Source: Galeruca laticollis
Lineage: Eukaryota; Arthropoda; Insecta; Coleoptera; Chrysomelidae
Reading direction: 5' to 3'
DNA: 64,000 bases
Assembly: GCA_963921935.1 (NCBI GenBank)
Contig: OY998175.1
Coordinates: forward strand, 208,336,655-208,400,654
Of this stretch, positions 34,330 to 46,021 are shown piece by piece (position 1 is the first letter of the stretch; every line of letters begins with the position of its first letter). A model generated the notes under the pieces. The model was not told the origin of the DNA. It did not search any database and saw nothing but the letters and a program-made list of their open reading frames with translations. A program made the position numbers and the translations under genes.

Positions 34330-35555
34330 ATTTTTTTCTAAAAACCGTTTTTTCGTGACATTCTTGATGAAAAACGTAAAAATAACTCAAAAAAAATTTC
34401 TAAATTTCAACTTTTTTTGGGGTAAACCAATACTATTTTTGCACATTAGATTAGTAATAGTAAACGTGGTATTCACAAGCCTCTTCAGAAATGTCCATTT
34501 CCAAACTCTGAAGGTTGATTGGAGTGACATTGTCATTCAAAAGAGCCCACTTTTCGCGAGGAGTGATAGTTTCAATACCATTAACAACCAATCGATCAGC
34601 TTTATTAACGTCTTCTTTGCGAAAGTGCTTTTCACTTCTCATACACAAACTGATTTGGAGTCAATTGCTGTTATAAAACCATTTTTTCTTCAATACGTTT
34701 TACTCTGAAAGTGAATGAACCCATTTTCAGAATTTATAATGACTTGCAAATCATCTAATTAACTTTAATTTCAACAAATTCTTAAAAATTCAATAAAGGT
34801 AAATTTATTAAATAATAAAATCCATTATTATTTAGGCAAAAATAATTTTACGTACCTATTCAATATTGCAATTTGCAGCTACGAAACGATAACGTATGAA
34901 AATATTACGTTTGGTACTTTAAATAACAATGGTTGACGCAAATTGTTTTTTAGTCTATTCTTTCGATCAGGTGCTAAGCCACTTGTACATCTATGCACAA
35001 TACGATTGTTTTCTCACCAATGCCGGGAAGAAAATTTCAAAATTTGTACATTATCCAACTACCTTCATTCACTTGTACTTATAAACAGCTAACTTCGCAG
35101 ATACTACTTACTGACTTACTACTAATTTTTAGGGACAGGTGGGTTAATGCTTTAATACGTAGCGATCGTTCTTCCATCTCTCTAACCTCCATGATCATAG
35201 ATGTTAATTGTTCCTAATGTCCCTTGAAATTGTGATTGTTGTAAAATTGCAAGTTGGTTAAGTGAAAATGCCTCGACACAATAGTTTTACTAATGCGAGA
35301 CATACCATGTGTTTTTGTAAACGAAAATTATTCCTGTGTTGCTGCTGCTCGCTGTTATCAACACATGTATCCAAACAGAGTTCAACCCAATCGGTAAATA
35401 AACAGCAGTATTTTTCGTCGATTAGGAGAAACTGGACAATTTAAACGTAACCGTGGTATGGGACGACCGAAAATAATACCTGTGGATCGGGAGGATGATA
35501 TATGTGTGATCAAGTTAATAAAATAGTATTTTCTTGAAAAATTCATATCATTTAT
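34330..35555. other. Mostly unassigned; possible Tc1-like scrap
   Basis: One plus-strand frame at about 35400-35530 reads SSIFRRLGETGQFKRNRGMG and then RPK. It loosely resembles the linker between the two helix-turn-helix halves of Tc1/mariner transposases (RRFxETGxxxRRxGxGRP). The surrounding sequence gives no further support. The minus-strand frame at 34648-34451 (65 codons, DRLVVNGIETITPREKWALL) is unrecognised. Confidence 0.3.
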
Positions 35556-35783
35556 ATTTTACTATCAGTAAAAAATTTGGAAATGTCTCATTGTTGAAAG
35601 GAGTATGTTCCTCAATTAAACAACTACATTCCACAATGAGACAGACAATTCATTTTTCTAAATTTATTCTAATACAGAGATAATAACATAAAAAAACTCT
35701 CATAAAGTTGAATACAACAAACAAAAACAACAATTCTACAATGTTATAAGCAGGTACACAAATGTCGAAATACATTAGCCTAT

Positions 35784-36420
35784 CTAATATTTAAATTACC
35801 AAAGTTGACGTCGAATTGCAGTAAGCCTTGCTGTCTTTTGGTTCCAGTAATTCGTGCCCCCTTAAGCTTAAAAACGTTGTCGGCTTTGTCAACTTCAGCT
35901 ACATTCTTAATATTTGGGAAGAAAAATGTATTGCTTAGTTTTGCACTCTTTCGTAGAAAAGATCCTTCACAATAATTTTCTTCTATTGCTATGATATGGC
36001 CAATGTAGAAAATGTCTTCTTTGGTTGCTTTAAATCTACTTATTATATAATCTTTAACTTTTAAATTATCGACCGTTTCATCTAAATTGATTTCTTTGAA
36101 CAGATTTATTTATTCGTCAACATCATATTCTGATGACGTATCAGAATAAATTCCATCGCCGAAGTCGTTAGTACCTGAATCACTTGACTCCACAACTCTT
36201 TTGCTAGCAAACAATGTCCTTGTTACTTCCATCACTTTTTGACTTCTATTCTTTTTTAACAATTTAGCATTGTGTAATTCTTCTAAATTTTGTTTTCTTG
36301 GGTGTCAGTAGGAATAAAACTACGCCCTCGCTTTCTATTTTTATTATTCTTCTTTCAGGATTTCTTTAAATACTTCAGATGTAAAATTGGATTTTTGATT
36401 GAAAGTTCTGGGCTTAATAA
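35784..36420 (-). pseudogene. Tigger C-terminal tail with unknown domain
   Basis: The minus strand reads NNKNRKRGRSFIPTDTQENK, matching the basic RGRSxIxTDTPEK segment of insect Tigger/jerky-like proteins. It then reads RTLFASKRVVESSDSGTNDF, an acidic stretch and a stop. After the stop, YIISRFKATKEDIFYIGHII, SFLRKSAKLSNTFFFP and LLQFDVNFGNLNIR form a compact domain of about 110 residues that I cannot name. It may bind nucleic acid or a partner protein; that is a guess. Confidence 0.6.
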
Positions 36421-38239
36421 GAATGTTACCTACTATATTTATTCTAACAGTGTTACTGTTCGGGTGATTGTCTTCGTTAACAGGTTGTTTCTCATTTGCT
36501 ACAGTAATAGCGGATTTATTATTATTTATTAAAAATATTCTTTATTCATGTAGTGGTATCTCAGAACAACAATTTAGAAAAATACATAATATATATGTGC
36601 GCCGATGTCCAGGCCATTTTTCTCCTTGTTGTGATCGTCCTGTAAGGGACTCATGGCTCCTTGCTCGTAGACATTATCCATAATTTTTCACTATATACAA
36701 CAACGTTGTACCTCGAATATTTGTGACTCCTAGAATATTTCGGCTAGGTTATCCCTCAAAACTAGCTAAAAAACAGGGTTTCAAAAATGATATGGGGTTT
36801 TTAGTTTTCTAGACGGCCACATGACTAACGTTGATTTTACTTGAATTTGTTTGTTTGGATGATTTACACTTTGTGTGATACTATAGGTTTGGAGTTGTAC
36901 AATCTTGTTATGTAATTAACGTGCCATGCAGAAGCCTACACCCACTATGTCGGATGTCTCCTGCGCGATTAGCGTCTGTGAGATTTCTACGAAGATCTTC
37001 TGGCAGACAATTATTGTAAAAATTTGACGAGATTTTGTTTATGAAGTCTTTAATAGTTGGCGTATCGGCTTTGTCATGTAACCATGTGTTTTTTGGTAAT
37101 CTGGGATAGCAGTTGTGTTTGATAGCCATCCTCAGACACTTGTTTTGAACCACTTGCAGGGAGTGGAAATTGTGTATTGTCCCGTTGAAATAAACGGGAG
37201 CAGCATATGTCAGTATAGGTCTGATGATGTATTTGTATGTCAGTATCTTGTTATGTGTTGTGAGGTTACTATGTTTGCAAATGTGTGGGTATAGTTTGCT
37301 CATTGCAAGCTTGGCCTTGCGTATCTGTTGCATAATATGTGCATTTGCATTTGTATTTCCTTGTAAAGAATACCCTAGATATTTCAGGGTAGTGCTTGGT
37401 TTAATATTCTGCCCATCTACGCAAAGCTGAGATTGCAATGAAGTGTGTTTTTTAGCTATTCTTCTGAGTAATAAATACTCTGTTTTGGAGGCGTTAATAG
37501 CTAATTTTTGATTGTGTGAATATGGAATGATTTTTGTGTTTATGTGTGTTTGTACTGTTTCTAATGCGTGTTCTTGATTCTGTGCTGTAGATATAAAACA
37601 AGTGTCGTCGGCGTACATAGCAGTTAACAATTGGGGGGATGCTGGGAGATCATGGATGAATAGGGTGTATAGCAAAGTTGATAATACTGAGCCTTGAGGA
37701 ACTCTCGCTTGCATGGAGTACGGTCCGGCCAAGTAGTTATCAATTTTCATATAGAATTTCCTATTAGCTAAATACGAATTAATAATTTTGATTAAATAAC
37801 TTTGTATTTCTAGGTTAATAAGTTTATTTATTAACCCCTCGAGCCATACGGAGTCGAATGCTTTCTGTATGTCTAACGTGACCATTATGGTTTTGTTGTT
37901 CTTGTGAAAGCCATCCCTTATGTAGTTGATCACTCTTATTATTTGTGAGATTGTGCTGTGTCCGCTTCTGAATCCGTATTGGTCGGGGGGTATGATGGTA
38001 TGTCTTCGATATAATTTCATAATCTGAACAAGATTATTTTGTCTATCACTTTTGCTATATTATTTAATAAGGAAATTGGTCTATAGCTATCTACATAACA
38101 AAGTTGTTTATTAGATTTGATGATGGGTATGATATTGGCAATCTTGAGCATATCAGGATATTGGCCCGTTTTGATAATAAAATTAGTAATGTGTATTAAT
38201 TCAACTATTGCCTTTTTGGGATGTTTTTAAGTAATATAT

Positions 38240-38435
38240 TGTTAAAGTAAAATTGTACTTTATATGTTAATTGTTCTAAAAGACAGTCGGTAGTCGTTAC
38301 CTTGACTACAAATAAATGATTTAATTTAAATTTCAATTTTTCTAACTTGTCAGTCAAAAGCGAACAGTTATGTTAATTTACTGAATAAAAAGTTCACATC
38401 AAGATTAAACTGCATTCCTTGTATTTATTTTAATT
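38240..38435 (+). repeat. copia 5' LTR
   Basis: It begins TGTTAAAGTAAAATTG and ends TTTATTTTAATT. It matches the 3' LTR except for three substitutions clustered in the ATTTAATTTAAATTTC segment. It carries an AATAAA-like ACAAATAAATGA. Confidence 0.95.
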
Positions 38436-38544
38436 GGTTATAAGCCCAGAACGCTTAATTGTGTACTAGAATCGTTTTTATTCAAGAAAGAATAAATTCG
38501 TATAAGAAACGGTTGGACTGTGAAGTATCGTTGAATAGCCACAG

Positions 38545-41500
38545 ATGGATTTGGCGAAGCACATCAAACCCTTGGCCGGTGAGGCAGACTGGCCGATCTG
38601 GAAGCGGAAGATTCGTGATCTGCTCGATTATCATGAAGGTGCATTAGACGTTATCGATAACAAGATTAAAAAACCAGAACCTCTAGCTGACGGCGCTAGT
38701 GCGGCTAAACAAAAAGAATTCAAAGAGAAGTATGATTTCTTTCGAAAGGCAAATAGCTACGCAAAGTCTATGATTGCTAGCTCAGTTACAGATGCGGTGT
38801 ATGAGAAAATCATCGATAAAGAAACCGCGCGTGATGCTTTCGAGGCCCTTAAAGAGCAGTTTGAAGCGACATCCAAGGATCAAGTTTTTCAAATTTGTGA
38901 TTCATTTTTCGCTTTTAGTTGGATGTTAGGTGAGGACGTGTCTACACATTTAGCTAAGTTGAGAAGTCTTTGGAGTGATCTCAACAACGGTCTCACTGCT
39001 CGAAATGAAAACAAGTTACCAGACTTAATGCTTGTGTGTAAAACGCTCAATATTTTACCTGCTGCATTTGAGACATTTAGGTCCAGTTGGATGCTGCTCA
39101 CCAAAGACACAGAGAAAACCTTTGACGAGCTGACTACACAGTTGTGTATGTTCGAAAGAAATTTCAAGAAAAGCACCAACAACGACAAATTTTCTCAAGA
39201 AGCTCTAGTGGCAAAAGGCGAGACGCAAAAACAAGACGCGAAAAAGAAGTCGAGAGCAGGTACAACCTGTAATTATTGTGGTAAGAAAAACCATTGGGTC
39301 AGTGAATGCACAAAGTGGATCGCAGATGGACGACCATCCAAAAATAAGTCCGTTAATGACTCTCAAAACCAAGCTAACCACAAAAATAACCAAAACAAAT
39401 TTCAGAGCAATGCTGTTGAGGTTAAGGAAGGTCTTGTGTTGTCATTTTCAGAGATTTTCAATACTGAGATCAACACTACAGACTGGTGGATCGACAACGG
39501 TGCTACAAGGCACGCAACGAATAATTTCGATTTCTTTGTAGATTTTGAAAAATTCAAGAATCCGTGTGGCATAAAGGCTGCAGGAAAAGAGCTTTTGCAA
39601 GCAGTAGGGAAAGGCATCGTAAAAGTTGTATCAACAGTGAACGACGAGCGATACATCCTAACCTTGCACGATGTTTGGTACGTTCCCGACATATCGAAGA
39701 ATTTGTTTTCTGTTCTAGCAGCTCAAGACAGAAACCTAAACAGTATGTTTGAATCAACAGCTACGTGGTGCTCGCTCAAAGTGAATAACAAGATACTGCT
39801 AAGTGGAGTCCGAAATGTTCACGGAACACTATTCAAAGCAGCTATCAAACCGATTTTTCCCGCTGGTAATGTAAGTTTCAATATTGCTGTTACTGATAGT
39901 TCTCAATTACAGCTGTATCACGAGAGGTGGGGACATCAGGACAAGCAGCACGTGAAAAACTTGTTACAAAAAGAATTGGGTATTAACGTCAAGTTAGACA
40001 GAGAAATTTGTGAACCGTGCGTTTACGGTAAGGCCCATCGTTTAGCTTTCGGTACTAGAAGAAAAGCAAGCCAACCTGGAGAACTGATTGCTACAGATTT
40101 ATGTGGTCCTTTTGATGTATCATTTAGCAAGAAGAGGTATATGGCCATATTCAAAGATATGTTCACTAAATTTCGATATTGCTACATAATTGCAGAGAAG
40201 TCTGACGTCACAGCAGCTTTACAGTCAATGATTGCTCACGCAAAACAGCAAGGTCATTCGATTAAGGCGCTGCTGAGTGACAACGGCGGCGAGTTCGACA
40301 ATGTGGAGGTCTAGGCTATTCTAGAGAAAAATGGAATTACGCACAGATTGACAGCTCCGTATACACCACAGCAAAATGGTTGCGTTGAACGAGAAAATCG
40401 CACAATCGTTGAAATGGCTAGAACATTCAAGTACTCCAATCCCGACGTGAAATTTCCTGAAGCCATTTGGGCAGAATTAGTCACTACAGCTACGTACGTA
40501 TTGAACAGAACAAGCAAATCATCAGTAGACGGTGTGAGTCCTTACGAGCTGTGGATTGGAAGTAAGCCGAGAATTAAGCACTTACGCATCATTGCATCAA
40601 CTTGCTACGTTCATATACCTAAAGAAAAGAGAAGAAAAATGGACGAGAAAGCAATCAAGGGTTATTTGATAGGTTACGATAACGATGAAAGATACAGAAT
40701 TTATGTCAAGGAAGAGCACAAAGTTATTGTCTCAAGAGACGTTCAATTTCGCGAATTAACGAGAGATTGCGATCATGAGGTTCAGTTACCACTCAAAGAT
40801 TCTCATTTACAGAAAGATAACACCGAGGAAAATCCTGAGGTTCCAGTCGAACTAGAAGAGCCTTTGGAGTACCCCGAGATACCAGTTCAACAAGATGAAC
40901 CACTTGAGTACGAGTCGGAAAGCACGGAACCTGAATCGGCAACCGATGACGAGGAAGAGCCAGCGACGCCCTCGCCAGTACCTGCAAGAACTTTGAGAGA
41001 TCGCTCGAAGTTGCGAAAGCCAAGTTACCTACAAGAATATGCACATATTGCTGAAAACACTGATTTTATTGACACGTATGTAACTCCTCAATCATTCCAA
41101 GAAGCTGTTTCAGGTAGTGAAAGTTTACAGTGGAAACGAGCCATGGATGATGAGATGAAATCGCTCAATGAAAATCACACATGGAAGCTGTCAACTTTGC
41201 CACAAGGAGCAAAAGCGATCCCATGTAAATGGACCTACAGAGTTAAAACCAATCCAGATGGTTCGGTCAATCGATACAAGGCAAGACTAGTTATAAAAGG
41301 TTTCAGTCAACGCTACGGCATTGACTATAGCCAGACCTTCAGCCCAGTAGCAAGAATGGCAACTATTCGGTCGATTTTAAGCATAGCTGCAAGTGAGCAG
41401 ATGCATCTAGCACAGTTTGACGTATCTACAGCATTTTTATACGGCGAACTTGAAGAGGTTATTTACATGCAGCAACCAGAAGGCTACAAAAACGGTACTG

Positions 41501-42599
41501 ATCAGGTATGTCAACTTCAAAAAAGTTTGTATGGTTTGAAACAGGCTCCAAGATGCTGGTTCAAACGTTTTGGCAAGTATCTTATCAGTCTCGGCTTCAA
41601 AGTTAGTGATGCAGATCCATGTTTGTTCATGCGAAAAGAAAATGACAAAAGTATTATCATGGCTCTGTACGTAGATGATGGATTAGTTGCCGCAACAGAT
41701 CCTCAAGATTTGAAGATTTTCTTACAAGATTTAAGCAAAGAATTCAAGATCACTTCACAGAAAGCTTCATACTTTTTAGGGCTAGAAATTGAACAAACAT
41801 TACAATTAATCAACAAGCTTTTGCTAAAAAGATTCTAGAACGTTTCAATTTTTCAGATTGCAAACCAGTCTCTACGCCAATGTTGAAAGCTTCTGAGATT
41901 TCTCAATCAGGGAAAGAAAATTCCAAAGCACATAATTTCCCTTACAGACAGGCGGTCGGAGCTCTCATGTATTTGATGCTAGGAACTCGACCTGACTTAG
42001 CATACAGCGTTGGATTTTTATCAAGATCACTGGAAAATCCATCTTTGGAAGATGCAGCTCGCGTTAAAAGAGTTTTCCGCTATGTAGCAGGCACATTGAC
42101 GAAAGGAATAACCTATACTCGTAAGGTAAAAAGGGGTATTCTTGAGACTTTCAGTGACGCTGATTTTGGAGGATGCACGAAAACTGGTCGCTCTACTTCT
42201 GGTGTCGTAGTTAAGTATGCAGGAGGGGCTATTTCATGGATGAGTCAAAGACAACCTACGGTAGCCACTTCCACTACCGAAGCTGAAATTATTGCAGCAA
42301 GTGAAGCAGCTAAAGAAATTATTTGGCTCTCAAGATTGTTTAAAAATATTGTAACTTTAAAGCAAGTTCCAATAATTGAGGTCGACAATACAGCAGCAGT
42401 GCGTTTAAGCGAAAATCCAGAGTTTCATCGACGAACAAAACATATAGCCATCAAGCACTTCTTTATTCGAGAGAGGGTAACCGAAGGCGAATTAGCAGTT
42501 CAACAAATATCTTCTGAGAATCAACTGGCAGATATTATGACGAAGCCTTTGGGTGCAATACGATTACAAATATTACGCGATAAATTGGGTTTAAAGTAA
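38545..42599 (+). pseudogene. copia gag-pol polyprotein, two lesions
   Basis: Gag opens MDLAKHIKPLAGEADWPIWK and has one CCHC knuckle (CNYCGKKNHWVSEC). Protease reads WWIDNGATRH. The GAG-pre-integrase zinc region has YHERWGH and CEPCVYGKAH. Integrase has ATDLCGPF and LLSDNGGEF. An in-frame TAG (40312-40314) follows FDNVEV, and the frame then continues with PYTPQQNGCVERENRT, holding the catalytic Glu. RT has KARLVIKGFSQRYG and LYVDDGLVAA. A frameshift near 41800 precedes INQQAFAKKILERF. RNase H has SDADFGGCTKTG, TEAEIIAASEAAK and TKHIAIKHFFIRE. Confidence 0.95.
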
Positions 42600-42665
42600 C
42601 ATAGTGGGTACTAAGATGTTTTGTTTGTTTATTTCATTATTATTACAACAATTAACAAGGGAAAG

Positions 42666-42861
42666 TGTTAAAGTAAAATTGTACTTTATATGTTAATTGT
42701 TCTAAAAGACAGTCGGTAGTCGTTACCTTGACTACAAATAAATGATTTGATTTCAATTTTAATTTTTCTAACTTGTCAGTCAAAAGCGAACAGTTATGTT
42801 AATTTACTGAATAAAAAGTTCACATCAAGATTAAACTGCATTCCTTGTATTTATTTTAATT
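42666..42861 (+). repeat. copia 3' LTR
   Basis: This is the second copy of the 196 bp LTR, preceded by the purine tract ending GGGAAAG and followed by the TATAT duplication and then LINE sequence. Confidence 0.95.
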
Positions 42862-43330
42862 TATATTGTGTATTGTGTCTGTACCAGGGGCTGTTTTGTT
42901 TTTGAGCTGTTGAATCGTGTTATATATTTCGCTGCATGTTGTTAATTGTGTTGTGTGTGTTGAGTGACTTTATGTATTGTTGGAATGTGTGTGTTATGTT
43001 TTGATGATGTGTGTGGTTTACAAAGTTGCCTTGGAAATACTCTCCGAACTGTTCTGCGATTTCCGGGGTATTATTGTATATTTGACCATTATTATTAATT
43101 TTGTTTATTTCATTATTTTTATTTCTGAAGTGCCGAGCGATCTTCCTTGCTGTCGTTTCCTATACAGTTTTTGTCTATTGTGTTTTCGAGACACTTGTTT
43201 TCGAAGTTTACTATACAGTTTTTATTCGCGCTTCCGATACACTTTTCCTAATTTACTATACACTTTTTCTCGTTAATAATGCTTCAATTGTCCGGAACGT
43301 CTTGTTTAGACGTCTCGTCGTCTATAAACA

Positions 43331-43639
43331 CTAGTTGTAAAAAGTTTTTGTTTTTGTTTTTAAGTTCTCGCGTTTTATTTTTTTACACTTTGTAATTCCT
43401 CAGAGTATTTTGAGGAATTAGTTGAATTAGCACCATCTAATGAGTGGGCTGATTGCGCTTGGAAACCGCTTGCATCGGCTTTCGCGTCACTGTTATTGGT
43501 TTTTTTTATTATCGGAAAGTTTTGAACATTTTTTATGGATTTTGTGTTTAGACGTACCTTTGTTTTTGGAAGTTCTGGGAGATGTTTTGAGCGAAACTAT
43601 AGGTTTATTAACGCGCACTATTTCGTTTTTATTTTGATT
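43331..43639. other. Uncertain LINE 5' edge
   Basis: The minus strand here may hold further LINE sequence upstream of its RT, or basic Tigger linker (SLKTSPRTSKNKGTSKHK). The join between the two elements falls somewhere in this interval. I could not identify a target duplication. Confidence 0.35.
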
Positions 43640-44905
43640 AACACTGCGAAAGATTTCGGGCTTTAACTAATTCAAAAATTGAATTTTCGCTTTGAGCAGG
43701 CGGGTATATTCTGTGAAACGGGATTGACTGCGTTATAGGAGGTGACGGTATGATTGAGGTATCAATGAGCACTGACTCTATTGACCCTATTCACTAAACA
43801 CTGTAACTTTAATGAAAAAATATATAATATTAACTACCACTTTTATTCGTAATCAATGAAAATAATCAGTCCAACTAGGATGAAAATTAGCATAGGAATA
43901 TCGGATCGGATGGTCGGTCAGTCATATAAAAACTCAAAAAGTCGTCTTCGTTAAATAGTTGGTCATCAAACGGAAAAATTCCACTCTTTTTGAATTCTGA
44001 TTCTATAATTTCAGGTTCAATTACTCTATCAAATGCAACGGCAATACATGTAGCAATGTCGTAAATAGATACAGTTCGTGCGGGGTTTCTTATCAGCCAG
44101 TTATTCAGTTCGGAGTTATAATAATTTTTGAAGGGAAAAAATACAGCGATGTCTAGAGGCTGCATTTTATGCGAACTATGAGGTGGAAGGGTGATAATCG
44201 ATACACCGTTTTCTTTTGCAGTCTCATTGCTCCGTTTGCCAAATGAATTTCATGATTGTCATATATGAATAAGGACGGATTTTCCTTTGAAGGACTGGAA
44301 TATTTTATAAAACGTTTGATACCATCTGGAAATATTTCGGCTGTCATCCAACCAGAGTCTGAAACGAGTCCCAATCTTCCTGGTAGTGCGCTTTGAGTCA
44401 TCTTCACATTGAATTTTTTTCCTGGGAATACCATTCCCGGTGGTGTATGATTTCCAGATGCCAAAATTGTCCAGCATGTTGTGACTAGAGCTGCCCGTTC
44501 ACTACTTGAAGCCTTTCACACTTGCTTACTTCCTTTGATGGCAACGATTCTGAAAGAATTTTGTACGGTAGTTGTTGCAGCCTTGTCCATATTATAAACG
44601 CGTGTTCCATCAAAATATACTTCTGGATTCCTGAGAAAAAACTAAAATTGAAAAAAAACCACTCAGTATTAACATCAAAAAAAATTTGAATGTTGTTAAT
44701 ATTAAATTCTGTCATCCTTGATAGGCTACAATTTTCTGGTCGTCTTATGGAAACATCGGGAGCCCTTTTTAAAAATCCGTGTAGCCATTCCAAACCAGGA
44801 TTTTTTTCATTCTTCCAGGAATTGGGAATTTTAATACTGTAAATTATTGCCATTTCACAAGCTAACTTCTTTATATTAAATGTGCTTTGCTCATAGCACA
44901 TTTTA
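43640..44905 (-). pseudogene. Tigger transposase body (HTH and DDE)
   Basis: The frame resumes CYEQSTFNIKKLACEMA and then NPGLEWLHGFLKRAPDVSIR, the second DNA-binding helix. A shifted frame reads VYNMDKAATTTVQNS (first Asp). Further frames read GWMTAEIFPDGIKRFI, LFIYDNHEIHL (second Asp) and MQPLDIAVFFPFKNYYNSEL (third Asp). All three acidic residues of the DDD triad remain. After FYMTDRPSDP the frame shifts to DTSIIPSPPITQSIPFH, the linker before the C-terminal tail. At least four lesions separate the pieces. Confidence 0.85.
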
Positions 44906-44907
44906 CT

Positions 44908-45314
44908 TCTTCTTTATCTTCTAGCCGTTTTATATCCTTTGGATATAGGCCTCTCTCATATTTTTCCAGGTTACCCTGTTATGTGCCACTTGATACCAGT
45001 CCAGCTGTTCTTTTGATGTCATCATACCATCTTTGTTGTGGTCTGCCGGTGCTTCTTTTCTCCCTCCAAGGTAACCATCTTGTTGTTTTTCTGCTTCTAT
45101 TGGTTGTATTCCGGGCAACATATCCGGCCCAGAACCATTCAAGTTTACCTATTCGCCTCGCTATATTTTCGCCCTTTGTTCTAGTTCTTATCCACTCATT
45201 GTTTTTATGATCTTTAAGCGATGTTTCTAGCATTTTTCGTTCTATTGATTTTTGGTGTATCTTTAATTTGTTTAGGATTTTCTTTGTTAGAACCCATATT
45301 TCACACCCATGTTT
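44908..45314 (-). mobile_element. 5'-truncated LINE scrap with target duplication
   Basis: The minus strand reads KHGCEIWVLTKKILNKLKI, RIGKLEWFWAGYVARNTT and STGRPQQRWYDDIKRTAG, then WYQVAHNRVTWKNMREAYI. This is the C-terminal end of an insect non-LTR retrotransposon. Near-identical 11 bp sequences flank it: CACATCTTACT (45315-45325) and CACATTTTACT (44897-44907), one mismatch. It interrupts the Tigger gene between KCSKM and CYEQST. The 5' end is truncated, as is usual for LINE insertions. Confidence 0.88.
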
Positions 45315-45321
45315 CACATCT

Positions 45322-45592
45322 TACTACATTTGATAATATAGTGTTTTAAATCATTTTCTTGGTCATCTGTAAATATTCTTTTGCAACTATAATTTGGTAT
45401 AAATCTTACTGCAATGTCACCGATCTCTTTTTGTTGTTCAACATATCTAGCAAATGTATGAAATTTTAGGTTAAAATTTTTGACTGCTTCTATAAGGCCA
45501 GAGCCACACCATTTACAGCCTTATCAGCGTTTTCTATTTGAACAGCAGAAAAACTTCCTTTATCGCTTTTTCTGAAGCGCCCTCTAGCCATA
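45322..45592 (-). pseudogene. Tigger transposase N-terminus
   Basis: The start MARGRFRKSDKGSFSAVQIE matches the Psq-type helix-turn-helix start of pogo/Tigger proteins. A shifted frame continues with EAVKNFNLKFHTFARYVEQQ, then FTDDQENDLKHYIIKCSKM. That segment leads into the second CENP-B-like helix and breaks off exactly at the LINE insertion (45314). Confidence 0.8.
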
Positions 45593-46021
45593 CTAATAGA
45601 AAGAAAAAAATTGTTACATAGAATTCCACAATGAGATTGTCTCATTCTAGAACGGTGACTAACTATTGTCTCATGATGGAACATGTGATAAGAAAATATG
45701 CTTGTTCAAAATATAAATCTGACACTATGCACATTAGAAACACACTATGTTTTAAATAACCTCCCACTATAGTTACTGTTATCAAATGGTCAAACTCACC
45801 CTGCATTTCTACTTGTTCACACAGTACACAATCTTAAATGTTCGAAATATCATATCTAACACTTGAAAAACAGAAAGAAATAATATTTTTCTTGTTTAAA
45901 CAGCACCTTTACCTACTGATAATACACGTGGTGAACTATATAAATGTAAACAATAAAATGAGGTAATAAGGTAACATTCCCACTAAACAAGAAACATAAC
46001 AAGTCTTTTTTGTGATGTTCT

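Larger units (their letters stand above)
38240..42861 (+). mobile_element. Ty1/copia retrotransposon, nearly intact
   Basis: Two LTRs of 196 bp (38240-38435 and 42666-42861) differ at only three positions. A 5 bp duplication TATAT flanks the element (38235-38239 and 42862-42866). Right after the 5' LTR, GGTTATAAGCCCAGAA resembles the Drosophila copia primer site that pairs with an internal tRNA-iMet segment. AAGGGAAAG before the 3' LTR is the polypurine tract. The single gag-pol frame has one stop and one frameshift. It is probably one of the youngest insertions here. Confidence 0.96.
36908..43330 (-). pseudogene. Jockey-like LINE, interrupted by copia
   Basis: Upstream of the copia insertion (43330-42867) the minus strand reads NNTPEIAEQFGEYFQGNFVN, then NTIQQLKNKTAPGTDTIHN, the start of a LINE RT domain. 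Downstream (38239-36908) it resumes DMLKIANIIPIIKSNK and SYRPISLLNNIAKVID. The long frame (38020-36908, 370 codons) follows with DQYGFRSGHSTISQ, TLDIQKAFDSVW, ARVPQGSVLSTLLY and TAMYADDTCFIS, the catalytic motif. The thumb region ends HGTLIT. The RT copies element RNA at its target. Three frame slips are visible, but the 370-codon part is clean. Confidence 0.87.
35560..45700 (-). mobile_element. Tigger-like element hosting LINE and copia insertions
   Basis: Three minus-strand coding pieces form one pogo/Tigger transposase in order: N-terminus (45592-45322), body (44905-43640) and C-terminal tail (36420-35784). Related subterminal motifs (TGTCTCATTRTGGAA or complement) occur beyond both ends: 35584 and 35632 on one side, 45619 and 45662 on the other. 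Between body and tail sits a Jockey-type LINE containing a copia. Within the N-terminal region sits a 407 bp LINE scrap. That the tail belongs to the same copy is inference from order, strand and the shared motifs. Confidence 0.65.

Noticed and set aside
34289..34708. A 139-codon frame starting MADDDDDDDDIHTG
   Set aside because: The acidic start is a GAC microsatellite and the rest is Phe-rich noise without any motif.
38235..42866. Treating the two copia LTRs as a chance tandem repeat
   Set aside because: Primer site, polypurine tract, 5 bp duplication and a full gag-pol between them make a retrotransposon certain.
42977..43334. Plus-strand Cys/Phe/Tyr-rich frames of 77-99 codons
   Set aside because: They are antisense to the 5' part of the Jockey-like LINE, which gives a sensible RT translation on the minus strand.
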